Shown piece after piece: positions 15,630-27,000 of a stretch of DNA of 55,298 nucleotides. Made by a program: the position numbers and the translations under genes. The stretch's first letter is position 1; each line of letters begins with the position of its first letter. The notes below the pieces were generated by a model. That model had not been told where the DNA came from, made no database searches, and saw only the letters and a program-made list of their open reading frames with translations. This DNA comes from Demequina litorisediminis (lineage in GTDB: Bacteria; Actinomycetota; Actinomycetes; Actinomycetales; Demequinaceae): NCBI RefSeq assembly GCF_030161615.1, contig NZ_BSUN01000003.1:1-55298 (forward strand), in the 5' to 3' direction.

Positions 15630-16162
15630 CCTACAGCGCGGAACTCGTCACCATCACCTCCCAGGCCACGGTCGGACCCGAAGACGCCCTGTGGCTCACC
15701 GTTCCCTTGACCGGGCTCTTTGCCTTCGCGTACTGGTACTTCACGCCTACCCAACCTGGAGGTCGACGCGCACCACAGACGTCTCGCCGGTCGCGCTCTT
15801 GGGGCGCCACGACCGCGCTGCTGCTTCTGGCGTTGACCGTGAGCGCCTGGACGGTAGGCGCCTGGCAGTACCTCTCGGACGGAGTCGACCAGATCACCTA
15901 CGTGGAACTCGCCGGCACCGTAGCCTCCACTGAGACCGAGAACCGCAGCACCACCTTCCGGCTCGAGGAGTACCCGGACCTCCTCCTTGAAGTCGGACAC
16001 TGGCGTGGGGGAGACCGATATCGCCAAACCGCCGGCACGAACGTCACCACCTACTGCGTGACGACAGACCCCGACCCCCGTGACACGACACTGGAATGCC
16101 AAGCGGACGCCCCGCAAATGAGTGGGGAGATCGACACCGAGCGTCGGCCGCTTCGCGGGTAA
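15626..16162 (+). CDS. Two-helix membrane protein
   Basis: 178 residues, coupled to the redoxin gene (ATGA). One hydrophobic segment (LWLTVPLTGLFAFAYWYF) near residue 25 and a second (ATTALLLLALTVSAWTVGAW) near 62 are followed by an extracytoplasmic domain of about 100 residues with two Cys (TYCVTTD, LECQAD). No family recognised. It may be a partner of the redoxin or simply neighbouring cargo. Confidence 0.6.
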   Translation: MTYSAELVTITSQATVGPEDALWLTVPLTGLFAFAYWYFTPTQPGGRRAPQTSRRSRSWGATTALLLLALTVSAWTVGAWQYLSDGVDQITYVELAGTVASTETENRSTTFRLEEYPDLLLEVGHWRGGDRYRQTAGTNVTTYCVTTDPDPRDTTLECQADAPQMSGEIDTERRPLRG

Positions 16163-16189
16163 GAGCATCCGACGGATAATCAACGGACC

Positions 16190-16442
16190 ATGAACGACGA
16201 TCTCCACCAACAAGCGGGCGACCCCGATTTAAGAGCGACCGGGGCTCCCCAGTTGGAGTATTACGCCGCGGCGCGCAACGGCAGCACGGCCATCCTCGAA
16301 ACCGCCACCCGCGACGTCGTCGCGTGGGTGGTGCACGACCGCGACAAGCCTGCGCGCGCGATCGCGAGGATGGGTGTCCCCGCCAGAGGACACCATCCCC
16401 TCACTCATCGTCCACGTAGCACGCCACCGGGGAAGCCGCTAG
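16190..16442 (+). CDS. Hypothetical protein (frame restored)
   Basis: About 83 residues from MNDDLHQQAGDPDLRATGAP. At 16347 AAGCCTG breaks the frame; AAGCTG gives …HDRDKLRARSRGWVSPPEDT…, ending HVARHRGSR with stop TAG at 16440. The repaired C-terminus is more protein-like than the uncorrected His/Pro/Arg-rich tail. Not recognised. Confidence 0.5.
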
Positions 16443-16528
16443 GCTGACCCTGGAAGCGCGATGTTCGTGCATCCTCCCTGGTAGAACCCGACATAACGGC
16501 TATTATCGGCGCACCGACCGAGCGCGGA

Positions 16529-16667
16529 TCACCGAGACTTCGGCGGCTTGGGCGGCTTGGGCGGCTGAGGCTGCCTGCTGAGCCTCCCGGAGAAGGCGCG
16601 GGGGTCGGGATGACTTGGGTACCGGCGGTGGTTGCTTCGACTGTGGCGGCTTCTTATCGTCTGCCAT
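16529..16667 (-). CDS. Proline-rich microprotein
   Basis: About 45 residues, preceded by a strong GAGGAG ribosome site. It begins MADDKKPPQSKQPPPVPK. Restoring AGCT at the 16581 site gives …LLRELSRQPQPPKPPKPPKSR and a TGA at 16529; without the correction the frame becomes Ala/Gln-rich. Lys/Pro-rich microproteins of this kind (MAD-x-KKP…PPKPP) are, from memory, frequent in actinobacteria; their function is unknown to me. It lies downstream of the membrane protein at 16691. Confidence 0.55.
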
Positions 16668-16690
16668 GTTTGCTCCTCGTGCGGTCTGAC

Positions 16691-17177
16691 CTAAATCGTC
16701 TGGGCAAGAATAAGGGCGACCAGAGACGTGCCCCACAGGACAAAGCCGAGCCTTGAGGAAGTTGGCCCGCAGGTTGTTGCGTGACTCCTCCGCCGTCATG
16801 AATTCAAGCCTTGCGGTCGAGCACAATGTCTGAGGCCTCAACCGGCGAAGCGTCCCAGATGTCGTGCCGCATCGCCGCGACAGTGTGTTCGTATCGGTTC
16901 CCCTGCCACAGCGCTGCGATGCCGAACCCCACGGCGTTGGCTGAGAGCGTCATTGAGATCATCGCCCATCCAGGGTGCATCGCATCCAGGTTCGTCTGGC
17001 TAATTGTTAGGCCAGCCGCCGCAATCAAGATGCTTGCTCGAGTGAGAGCGGCACTCGCCGAGGAAACGATGTTCGCGCGTTGCCGGTCTGTCTCGGCATG
17101 GAGCAGCGCGAGATGGTGCGCCCGGCCCTCGTACGGGGAGGGGGTTCTCTCCGACTACCCTTGGGGCGGAATCTCAT
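16691..17177 (-). CDS. Three-helix membrane protein (frames restored)
   Basis: About 161 residues from ATG 17177. Repairs are one extra C in the run at about 17142 (…RREPPSPYEGRAHHLALL…), AGCT at 16807 (…LDRKLEFMTAEES…) and AGCT at 16749 (…NFLKLGFVLWGTSL…). All follow the rules that repair known genes here. Architecture: charged helical start (LHAETDRQRANIVSSAS), hydrophobic ASILIAAAGLTI, a second helix (WAMISMTLSANAVGFGIAAL), a cytoplasmic helical loop, and a terminal helix (LWGTSLVALILAQTI). It loosely recalls small TM effector proteins but no family can be named. It forms a unit with the microprotein downstream. Confidence 0.55.
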
Positions 17178-17334
17178 GCCGTCGCCTTATCGGCGCCGTG
17201 AAGCGCGTACATGGCCCTATTCATAGTGGAGTCCGTCCACACCTGTCGACCACGGCGCGAAGAGTGCCCGGTATGTCCAACTAGAGCCTCGTGATGTCGA
17301 GCGCTCCGCCCATACCTATCTCTATGCTCTGGGC

Positions 17335-17581
17335 ATGAGTGCACCAATAAGCAATCCCGAGCTCGCTGCCTACTTGGCGGAGCCTTCTTACTAAGACGTT
17401 CGCGGTCTACCGAGACGCCGAGCCCGAATCCGCATCCGAGGTGGAGCCCGGTAGCGACGCGTTCCACACACGTTCGTGGGCCCGTGGCCGCATCGATGCG
17501 CTGTTGCAAATCCTCGCGCTGCTGGACAAGGACAGGGCAGACCAAGCCCGCACGGAGTGGAATCGCGTCCTCGGGGCGTAA
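17335..17581 (+). CDS. Small helical hypothetical protein (frame restored)
   Basis: About 81 residues. ATG 17335 starts MSAPISNPELAAYLAEL; AGCT at 17381 (GAGCCTT read as GAGCTT) joins it to TKTFAVYRDAEPES…, ending with an amphipathic helical tail (RIDALLQILALLDKDRADQ). Without the repair the frame ends after 18 codons. It is divergent from the 17177 gene. No family recognised. Confidence 0.5.
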
Positions 17582-17618
17582 GGCTTGGCGGAGTACGAAC
17601 ACGGTGCTGGAGATGTAT

Positions 17619-20600
17619 TCAGAGCCTGCCGTTGCGTCGACGTGATGCGAGCAGCGTTCCAGCGACCGCAATCGCTCCGGCAACCGCAAGGCTGACAACC
17701 CATCCAGCCGGACCCGTCGCGGCGAGCCCGCGCTGTGTCGTGGGTTCCCGCGGCTCGTCGTCCGCGAACGGGATGAATGAAGCGAAGTCGGCATCGCCGC
17801 CACGCTCGCCGATCGTCGCCAGGACCGTGATCCCCGAGGCGTCGGTCACGAGGCATTCACTTCCGATCGGGAGCACCTGCGCAGACACTTCCTCGTCGAC
17901 CGCCAAGAGGAACCGCATCGGCTTGTCCTGGTCAAAACCGGTTGCAAAGATTTCACGGCCCGCCGCCGTGCACGTCGCGGTCACGGCCTCGCGTTCCCAT
18001 GCTTGCGTAACGTCACCGGTGACGGCGCGACGAATTCTGAGGTCCGCGCCCTTGACGCTCGTCACCACCGCGACCTCGGCTGCAGCCGGCTCGCTGACGA
18101 CAATTGTCGACCGTGACGCGGACACCTGAGCCAGATCGTCACCGTGCACGTCTACGCCGCATGTGGAGCCCACGGGCAATCCTTCGAGGGCGGCAGTAGC
18201 GCCGTCGACGGCCGCCGTCTCCTCGAGCGTGCCGACGTCATCGCCCCACGGAGCGGTGCACTGCGCGGCCACGTCGACGGTTGTCGGCGCCCACGAGGCA
18301 AGCCGAGCGTTCCCCACAGACGTCGTGTCGAGCAGCAGGCTCTCCGGCCTCATACGTGTTCGAGATCTCGACGTCCACCACGGAGGTGTTCGAGATCTCG
18401 ACGACGTCCGCCGTCGTCGCCGTGCGCGCCTGACGGTAGTCACCCGTCTGGAGCGCGCAGCTTGTGTCCACGGGAAGCCCAGACGACAGTGCGGCCGTGG
18501 CAACGCTTGGCGTCAATGTCTCGTCGAGGACCTCGCCAAACCGATCCGAACGGCAGATGACGTCGACGGGGAATGTGGAGGGCACCCACGCCGCCCCGGC
18601 CGCCGGCCCCTCCACCGCGGCGCTCAACCGCACCTTGCCAGCGTCGAAGCGTGCCGAGACATTCACTCCGGTGTCGCCACGCACCTCGAGCAGCGATGCC
18701 GGAGTGAACGTCAGCGCATCCGCACCGCTGTCAGGCTGCGAGATCTCGCAGCTCGCGCCCGTGGGAAGACCCGTCACCGCATGCGACGTCCCCGCGGCCG
18801 CGGTGAACGTCTTGACTCCCACCAGGCCCGAGTCCGTCGAGCACTTCACTGTGGTGGGGAACGTCGATGGCGCCCAGGCGGTCCGGGCGCCACTACCCAA
18901 CGTGCCCTGTGTGACCCGCAAGGTGTTCTTGTTGAACGTGTAGGCCGCGGTCACGATCGAGGGTGCCTCGCGCGTGATCGTCACGGACTGAGCGTCGAGG
19001 GACACCGCGGCGGCCAAAGGTTCGGCGACTGCAGAGACTTCACACTCAGTCCCCATGGGCAGACCGCCGGCGGCCCGGCCGCAGCGCCGGATCCCACGGA
19101 CACTGTGCCATCGATGAAAGTCCCGTAGTCGGGATGGGAGCAAGTGGCCTCGAGGACGAACTGCGATGGCACCCATGCCTCAGCCGCGGCGGTGCCGCGG
19201 ACGGCAGCGGCGACGTCGAGAGTTCCGGCCTTGAACGTGTTCCGAACAGTCACGGATGACGTGCCGCGAACCTCAACCGATTCGCTGGGTCCGTAGGTGA
19301 GCGCATCGGCCCCGGCGTCGTCCTGGTGGACAGCGCAGCGTGCTCCCAACGGGAGCCCGGCGATCGTGAACGTCGAACCCGCCGCCTGGACGAAGTCTCG
19401 TGAGTACACCTCGCCAAGCCCATCGCGTGAACACACCACCGACGTGGTGAAGGCGTCGGGCACCCACGCCTCGCCGGCGCCGGAGCCGACGACTGCCGTC
19501 GTCACTCGCAGCGCGTTGGCCGAGTACACGGACACCAGCTCGACGGTGGCTCCGCCGGCAGTGATTGTCTGCGCGTCCACGAGCGAGATCTCGTCGGCCT
19601 GATCTGCTTGCCCCGTGACGTCACACACCGACCCCACGCGAATCCCATCGACGGCGCGCGCGCCATCGGCCGGCACCGTGAGGATCTGGTCGACCACGAC
19701 CCCATCCACAGGGTGCGTGCAGACCACTTGCGCCTTGATCGAGTCAGGCACCCATGTCTCACCGGCACCCTCACCCTGAACGCTGCTTTGGACAGTCAGC
19801 GAGCCCTGCGCATACGTCAGGACCGCGACCAACTGCACCGGCGCCGAAGTGTCCAGCGAGACTGACGCCGCGGATAGATCGGTGGAGTCCTGGCCGTAAT
19901 CCCCGACCGTTCCCTCACAGGAAGTCCCAGGCGGGAGCCCGGCGAATGCGTAGCCGGTCCCACCCGGAACCACCGTCACCGCCTGGTCGACGAGCACTCC
20001 GGCATCGGTGTGCCGGCACACGACGTCGACGACTACCTCAGCAGGTACACGACCCGTCGACGCCGCATTGCCATCCACGTCAACGCGGACGTCGACGCCC
20101 GCAGAATCGAAGTCCGTCACCACCGCGACCTCAGGCACAACCCCGACGATTGCCGTCGACGGCGTTACCGTCGACGTGCCTGCGATGCCCGCATCAGGCA
20201 CCACGGTGCACGTGTACCCCAGGGGCAGCCCAGCCGCGATCGACCAATCTCCATCCACGGCAAGCGTCACAGGCCGCCTCACCGAGTGCGACGCATCGGG
20301 CGAGACACACATGACCTCTGTCTCAACCATGGCGGGTAGCCATGACGCACCGGCCGCGTCTCCCGTCGACGAGTGAGCGACCTCGAGGGAACCAAACGAC
20401 ACCGCGAACGCCGCACCGCACGAGGCAATCTCGCCGCTGCAGTTCACGACGTCGGCACCCGCAACGCGGCTTGTCACATCCTGGTCGCCCACGTAGTTCG
20501 CGCCGACGACAAGCTCGTGGCGGATCGTCGCTGACTCCCCCGCCGCCAGCGTGCCGCGCCACACGATCTGCTGTGCGCTCTCGTCATAGTCCGCGGTTCC

Positions 20601-22204
20601 GCGTGAAGCCGCCACCATTCCCATGGTGGCGTCGTCGAGCGCGCCCGAGACGTCGACGACAGCCGAGCGGTGCCACAGCGAATCCTTCCCGGTGTTCGTC
20701 AGAGTCGTCTCTACTGTCACCGTCTCGCCCGGCGCCGCTGACTCGACGTCGTCGACGATCCGCATCGCAGCCTCAAGGGAAGCCGTGTCATGCGAAGGCG
20801 TCACGAGGTAGTCCTCGACCTCGCCTCCCAGCACCGCGCCTGTGGGCTGAGGATCGTCAATGTCGCCCGCGAAGATCCGCAGACGTAGGTAGGTGTCTGT
20901 GGGGTCCTCCCCGCCGGCGGAGTGTAGGCGGGCAGGGTCAGCGACACCGTTCCGCTGTGGCTGATCGTCGTGGTGACGCGGTCACTGTCGTTGATGAACG
21001 ATCCGCTCGAGTTGGTGTCGAACCACGCAGCCACGGTCGCGGGCTCATCGCCGCGCACCTGAACTGGGAAGTCGATCGTCAGCGGTGAACCGTCGACGGG
21101 ATACTCGAGTGGAATGGTGAGGGCGTCCTCGTCCGCAGCGCCGTGGATGTCGTCGCCGTCCGCCTTGATGCCGGGAAGTGCGTCGTCGCCGTCAGCGTCG
21201 ACCAGGTCACCGAGTGTGTAGTCAGCAGTGAACGACTCGGGGTCGTAGCCGGTGATCGAGTGGCGCGCACCATCGGCGGCAACGGTTGTCCCGTAGGAGT
21301 CGGGAGCATCACCGAAGTCAGTGGTGAGAGGCACGGTGCAGCGGGCGCCATCGTTCTGTGAAGACGTGGGGCCGGTGGCCACGAGCGTGGTCGCGCCAGT
21401 GATGACGTTCACCCGCCAGATCTCGCCCGTCGCGTTCTGACCGCCGTAGACGTTGCCTTCACCGTCGGCGTACATCGCGCCGTAGGTGCCGTAGGTCATG
21501 GCGAGGTTCTCGTGACGAGCCACGAGGCCCTGCTCGATGTTCGAGGGGTCGAGCGACATTGCAGTTGTCGTGCCGTCCGCCATGCGGACCAGAGCCCACA
21601 CCAGGCCCGTGTAGGGCTCGTAGGCCCAATCCGAAATGTTGAAGGTGCCGGCGGGAACCGGAACGTCGTACACGTCCGCCAGGGAGTGCATGAAGGTTGG
21701 GCTCGTGCGGTCGACGTCGACGACCATCACGACGTAGGCCTCGTCCACGAGTCCCAGCATCCACAACTGTTGCGCGTCGTCGACGTCACCGATGACCCAT
21801 GCGGGGCCGTCGTACTTCGAGCCGATGCCAATCGGAGTTCCGTACCTCTTGGTGACACCGTTGCTGCCCATCGACGCGATCACGGGGGACGCTTCGCGCA
21901 ACGCACCCCACAGCAGCCCGTCAGCCTCGTTGTAGCCGACCGCGTTGAGGTTTGATGGCTCGTCGCTGGTCGCGACTCGTGAGGCTACTCCCGAGGCTAG
22001 GTCGAGCGCGTAAGCCTCGGTCGGGCCGTTCTGCAGAATCCAGCCCTCACCCGTGCACGCCCACGGCACCTGATCGGCTGCGCGGCTCGGGGTGGTCGCG
22101 GCCGAGGTAAGGCCTGCCGCGGTGATGACCGCGGCGAGAGCGAGCGCGGCCGCGCGATGAAGACGCGAGCGATGGCGACGGGTGATAGGTGCGGAGTGCT
22201 GCAT
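17619..22204 (-). CDS. LAATG-anchored surface protein with about nine repeat domains
   Basis: About 1527 residues from ATG 22204, with GGGGGA upstream. The signal peptide (AAALALAAVITAAGLTSAA) is followed by a repeat/propeller-like region (residues about 45-310), then a TTDFGDAPDSYGTT…DADGDDALPG block typical of GEVED domains. About nine units of about 95 residues follow, each with an A-W-V/A-P strand, a Val-x-Cys, and a G-L-P-x-G-x-x-C element: the DUF5979 pattern of actinobacterial surface proteins. The C-terminus is LAATG, a hydrophobic helix and RRRNGRL, fitting the LAXTG signal of class E sortases. Breaks at 18337 (AGCT), about 19060 and about 20920 are treated as base-calling errors. 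Likely role: adhesin or stalk for cell contact. No sortase gene is in the window. Confidence 0.8.
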
Positions 22205-22244
22205 GGTGAATCCCCCGCCTGGGACGAAAGTTTGTGAATGCTGA

Positions 22245-22278
22245 CCCCTTGTCGACGTCACGCGACGTCGACACGGGG
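22245..22278. terminator. 14-bp inverted repeat upstream of the LAATG gene
   Basis: CCCCTTGTCGACGT and ACGTCGACACGGGG pair over 14 positions (one mismatch) with a 6-base loop. It lies 40 bases before the LAATG gene start and 45 bases after the stop of the minus-strand gene at 22323. It could end that operon's transcript or act as an operator for the surface gene. Confidence 0.5.
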
Positions 22279-22322
22279 TGTCTTGCACCAGCGCCCGGTG
22301 GGTGAGGTGCAGCGTGGGGCAG

Positions 22323-23343
22323 TTACGGCGCGAGGTCGACGCGTGGCGCGCCCGGCGCCGGGGTCGGAGGGGCTACGCCCACCGACGGCTGCGCGACGGG
22401 CGCGGCGGCCTGAGCCGCCTTCCACATCGCGTCCATTTGCGGCAAGCGCCCGTCGAGCGCTCGCTCGACGCCTCTCACGGTTTCGGCGATCACGTCGCGC
22501 GGAACGCCACGTTCCACGCCCGAGCGACCGAGAACCCCAAGAGTGGAGTTGTCCCGCACGTGGCTGATGAGGCCGCGCACGACGGGAGCCTGACTTGCCG
22601 TTCGCGCAGGTCGCGGTTACCGCGATCTCTGCGAATGCCGGTCGGTATTCGACCGGGGCTAGTCGCAGTGCCTCGACGACGACGGCCTCCGCAGTGTCCG
22701 AGTGGCACGCGCGTGCCACGATGGCAACGCGCGCGGCAACGTCAGACGTTGCCAGATGCCCAAGGGTCGACAGACGTGCTGGTGTGACCTTGGGATACTC
22801 GGCAACCGCCGCATCGAACGTGCGTCGTGCGACTTCCACGCGAAATGAGGGTGCGGTGCTGTCGAGAGCGCGAGCATCCTTGGTAGTCAGCACCGCATAG
22901 CCAGGCTCGGGTGCGAGTCTCAGTTCGGCCACAGCCCCCGGCGGTCGCTGCGCACCGGTGATGAAGGCCGCCTGGGTCGCCACATCGGGCAGCCGTTCGG
23001 GACGGTATGACTCACTCGGGGCGTCCCAGGCTTGCCAGGTGTCGCCCGCATCGACATACCCGTGAAGGGACTTGCCGCCGAGAGCCGCCGCGGTCTCGCG
23101 CGCTGTCGCCGCTGCAGAGCGGCCGTACCCGACGATGACCGCGAACTGCTCTGGTGTCCTCGTGATGCGCCGAGTTGCTTTCGCGATCTCCTCGCTGGTC
23201 GCGCCGGGACGGACTAGTGTCACCCCGCGGGGCCCGTCATCGTTAGCCACGATCACGGCCATCTGTCCTTCGACGGGTCGCTGTCCAATGGCATCGGGCA
23301 ACGTCGCTATGAAGGGTGCGAGGTTCAAACGGTGCTCGCTCAT
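22323..23343 (-). CDS. DUF4192-like protein
   Basis: About 339 residues from ATG 23343 (MSEHRLNLAPFIATLPDAIG). The break at 22587 is repaired by AGCT (…ANGKSAPVVRGLISHV…). Features include GQMAVIVANDDGPRGVTLV, FAVIVGYGRSAAATARE and RFGTL-like helical repeats in the second half (VAARVAIVARACHSDTAEAV), ending in a Pro-rich tail. This two-part layout resembles the actinobacterial DUF4192 family, which is frequent on plasmids; I assign it from pattern memory only. Third gene of the 23874-22323 operon, overlapping its neighbour by 4 bases. Confidence 0.5.
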
Positions 23344-23471
23344 CGGGCTTCCACGCTGATGACGGGGGTGATGAACACCGGGTCGGGCTCTTGATCGCTC
23401 CACGCAGCGATCGACGCCGCGACCACGTTCTCGAGCATCGAATCGAGCGCGAACAACGTCTCGTCAGGCAT
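23340..23471 (-). CDS. 43-residue microprotein between two overlapping genes
   Basis: ATG at 23471: MPDETLFALDSMLENVVAAS, then AAWSDQEPDPVFITPV, ending EAR. Its start overlaps the end of the upstream gene by 8 bases and its stop overlaps the next start (ATGA). The double coupling argues that it is translated. Acidic and helical; no family recognised. Confidence 0.55.
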   Translation of the reverse strand: MPDETLFALDSMLENVVAASIAAWSDQEPDPVFITPVISVEAR

Positions 23472-23874
23472 CCGAGACCACGCTCCCCTCGTAAGCCGGG
23501 GCGGGCTCGTCGACGGAGTGCTCCACTGCGGGCGCCGCGATGGGCGCCGAGCGCGCTGCGCGAATCATCCCCTGGACGTCTCGCACGGAGCGATTAAGAA
23601 GCATCGCGATCTCGCCTGCAGACAGATGGTCGTCGCGCAGCTGCATGACGACGTCCGCGAGGCGCGTCCGCGCGGACTCCTCCGCGGCCGCCAACGCGGC
23701 CTGCGCACCTGCCAACGCTTCACGTGCGCTGATTACAGGAGCCTCGACGTCAAGTGCGGCCTCGACGGAGGCTTGGATTCGCGCGTCGCGCTCTGCGCGA
23801 TCGGCGTTGAGTTTGGCCAGCCTACGTCGCACTTCTGCGCGTGCTGCTGGACCTGGCTTGGTAGAGCGAGGCAT
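23464..23874 (-). CDS. Coiled-coil protein with a helix-turn-helix
   Basis: 136 residues: a basic start (MPRSTKPGPAARAEVRRRLA), an Ala/Glu-rich coiled coil (residues 30-75), then HLSAGEIAMLLNRSVRDVQG as a helix-turn-helix, and an acidic tail. This arrangement suits a small DNA-binding regulator or an accessory relaxosome protein; it is divergent from the relaxase gene at 24080. A repeated 25-bp motif (23910-23939) lies in its promoter region. Confidence 0.6.
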   Translation of the reverse strand: MPRSTKPGPAARAEVRRRLAKLNADRAERDARIQASVEAALDVEAPVISAREALAGAQAALAAAEESARTRLADVVMQLRDDHLSAGEIAMLLNRSVRDVQGMIRAARSAPIAAPAVEHSVDEPAPAYEGSVVSDA

Positions 23875-23909
23875 TGGTTCAACCGTTCGTCTGTGAGTCA
23901 GTTACCTCC

Positions 23910-23939
23910 CATTGCCCTAAGTCCTACCTCTCTCACAGG
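23910..23939 (-). promoter_or_regulatory. Repeated regulatory motif, copy A
   Basis: Reading minus, CTGTGAGAGAGGTAGGACTT leads into AGGGCAATG about 35 bases before the 23874 start. Two related copies occur at 38044-38072 (minus) and 38138-38163 (plus) at the transfer operon. The intergenic interval 23875-24079 contains no gene; it also has a CACC-AC-GGTG hairpin at about 24032 and could hold the origin of transfer, next to the relaxase. Confidence 0.45.
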
Positions 23940-24079
23940 CCCGACCATACCCCTCCTTTGAGTGAGCCGTCCACACTCCCGTGGAAAACCCAGCCAAACC
24001 GCCAAAGCCGAAGGCAGAACTGAACACACCTCTTGCACCACGGTGCGGTTTTTCCACAAGTACCGGCTAGGGTGGGCGC

Positions 24080-27000
24080 ATGATGACCGTTCACAAGCCT
24101 TTACGCGGGTGACGGCTATCGGTATCTGACTGATCAGATTTCGAGCGCAGACCAGAAGCGCGAGCGTGGGCAAGCGCTCGGCGACTACTACCTCGAGACG
24201 GGTAACCCTGCGGGCCAGTGGTGGGGTCGTGGCGCTGAGGCGCTGCGCGTCTCTGGCGCGGTGACCGAGGCGCAGATGCTCGCTTTGTTTGGCGAGGGCC
24301 GGCACCCCGACGCAGACAGGATCGAGGCGCAACTCACGGCTCAGGGGTACTCCCCTGACCAGGCGCTCGCCAGCACGCAACTGGGTCACGCCATGCCAGT
24401 GTTCAAGGCCGCGGCGGACGACTTCACGCCCTACGTTGATGCCGCGTTCACTGACTTTCACACCGCCTACGACCGTGTTCCCAGTGCCAGCGAGGCGTCC
24501 CGCCTGCGGCGTGATGCCGCGTTCGAGTACCTCCGCATCCAGCCCGAAGCGGGCGTCATCACGACTACCGACGTGAACCGCTTCCTCGCCGAGCAAGGCG
24601 GGAGCGCCAAGCAGGCAGTGTCAGGATTCGACCTGGTGTTCACACCAGTCAAGAGCGTTTCCGTGCTGTGGGGCTTGGCCGATGAGGACACGTCCAAGAC
24701 GATCGCCCGCATTCACGACGAGGCCTGGCAGGCGTCCATGACTGCGATGCAGGAAGACGCTTGCGTGACCCGCACGGGCCACGGAGGTGTGCTCCAGATC
24801 GACGGCGACGGGTTCGCGACCGCCGCGTTCGACCACCACACATCACGGCACGGTGACCCAAACCTGCACACGCACGTCGTGGTCGCGAACCGGGTCCAGG
24901 ACGCCCAGGGGACGTGGCGCACGCTCGACGCGCGCGCCATCTACGCTTATGGCGTCGCCGCTTCCGAGCGCTACCAGCTCGAGATGGAGTCGCGCCTGAC
25001 CCGTGAACTTGGCGTGACGTTCGAGGACGTCTACACCGCACGCGGTGGCCAGGCCGTACGCGAAATCGTGGGCATCGACAAGGGTGTGCGGGAGGCGTTC
25101 TCGTCCCGCACACGCGACATTGGCGCGCATCTTGACGCGCTCGTGGCCGAGTACACGACCACTTATGGTCGGGCGCCGAGTAAGGCCACGATGCGTCGTC
25201 TTGCTCAGCAGGCGACCCTCGCGACCCGCCCGGCGAAGGAGTCTGGGGAGACTCTTGGTGAGCAGCGCGAGCAGTGGGCTGGGCGCGCACGCGAACTGTT
25301 GGGGCGTCGCTCCGCGGTGCGCAAGATGACCGCCGGCGTGGTTGCTGGGCCGCGCAAACCGGCCCCGTTCACCCTCACGGTGGACCAGGTCGACGGGCTA
25401 GCGCGCGCAGTCGTTGAGGACCTGGGGCAGAAGCGTGCGCGTTGGAACAGCGCCAACGTCACCGCGACCACTGAGCGCCTGCTGCGCGACTACCTCTCCC
25501 CCAACGCGGACCTCAAGTCCCGCATGGAGCACTTTGCCGGCGGTAGCGCGGCCGGAACGTTGGCCGACCTCGAGGACCTTGACGCCACGATTCGTGAGGT
25601 CGTGGCCGCGACCGAACATCACTCCATCGACCTGTCGATGCCGGACCTACTGAACACGCCCGACGTGTTGAGGCGGCGCGATCGCACCGTGGTCTTTGGC
25701 CCGGCCCACGCGAAGTGGCGCACAAGTGAAGCCGTCCTCGCGCGCGAGACGCGACTTCTCGAGGCCGCCGAAACTGCGTGGGGTCCCGTGTTCGATGCCG
25801 CCAACGTGGACCTGCTGTCACGGATGCGCACACGTCCCCTCGACGAAGGACAGCTCGCCGTGGCGCGACGCTTCATCGCGTCGGGCCGTCTCGTCGACGC
25901 GGCTATTGGTCCTGCCGGCGCAGGCAAGACCACCGCCATGAAGGTGTTCGCCGATGCCGTGAACATCGGCGGCGGCCGCGTCGTTGCGCTCGCCCCATCG
26001 GCCGCGGCCGCGAAGGTACTGAGCGGCGAGCCTCGAGGTGCGCGCCGAGACTGTGGCGAAGTTCGTCGACGCCTACACGCGGGGTCGCATCCCCGAGGCC
26101 CTACGGCTTGACGCATCGACAGTCGTTCTGATCGACGAGGCTGGCATGACCGACTCCGCCGACATTGACGCGGTCATCACCCACGCCCGCGAGGCGGGGG
26201 CGTCCGTGCGCCTCATCGGCGACCCCGCACAGCTCGACGCCGTGACCGGCGCGGGCTCGCTACGCCTGTTCGATCGCGCCGTAGGAGCGGTGCACATGGA
26301 TCAGATCTGGCGCTTCCACTCGGCCGAGGAAGCCGACGCCACTATGTGTCTACGCTCCGGCAGCACCAGCGCTGCGGACTTCTACATCGACAACGGTCGC
26401 CTCCACACCGGTACTGTCGACTCCGTCACGGAATCGATGGTCGAAGCCTGGAAGGCTGATCTGTCACGCGGTGACACCTCCGTGATGATCGCCGCTACCC
26501 GCGACCAGGTCACCACTCTGGCCCGCGCCGCACAGGCCTGGCGCATCTCCACTGGGGCGGTCAAGATGACCACCACGAGCCTCGCAGACGGCTCTGTCGT
26601 CGGTATCGGCGACCTGGTCGTGACCCGCCGGAACGACCGCGAGAACACCTACGGTCGCGGTGACTTCGTGCGCAACGGCGACACCTGGACCGTCACCGCA
26701 GTAGACAAGACCGGTGCGCTCACGCTGTCCCGAGAGGGCACCCACGACCAGGTGCAGGTCGACGCAGAGTACGCCGCCCAGCACGTCGACCTGGGATACG
26801 CCGTCACCGTCCACGGTTCCCAGGGCCGCACCGTCGACCACGCCCACCTCCTCATCAACGACACCACAGGACGTGACCAGCCTGTACGTGGGGCTCACGC
26901 GCGGCCGCGCTGACAACCACATCTATGTCGCCAACATCGCCGCCGGTGACGCGGACGGCCACCACGCCGTCGCGCCGACCATTTCGGCCGCGTCGATCCT

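Noticed and set aside
17174..17313. Possible 46-residue minus-strand gene ending GADKATA and overlapping the 17177 start
   Set aside because: AGCT repair at 17285 does not put the candidate ATG in frame, and the intact frame has no start codon; it is probably upstream non-coding DNA.
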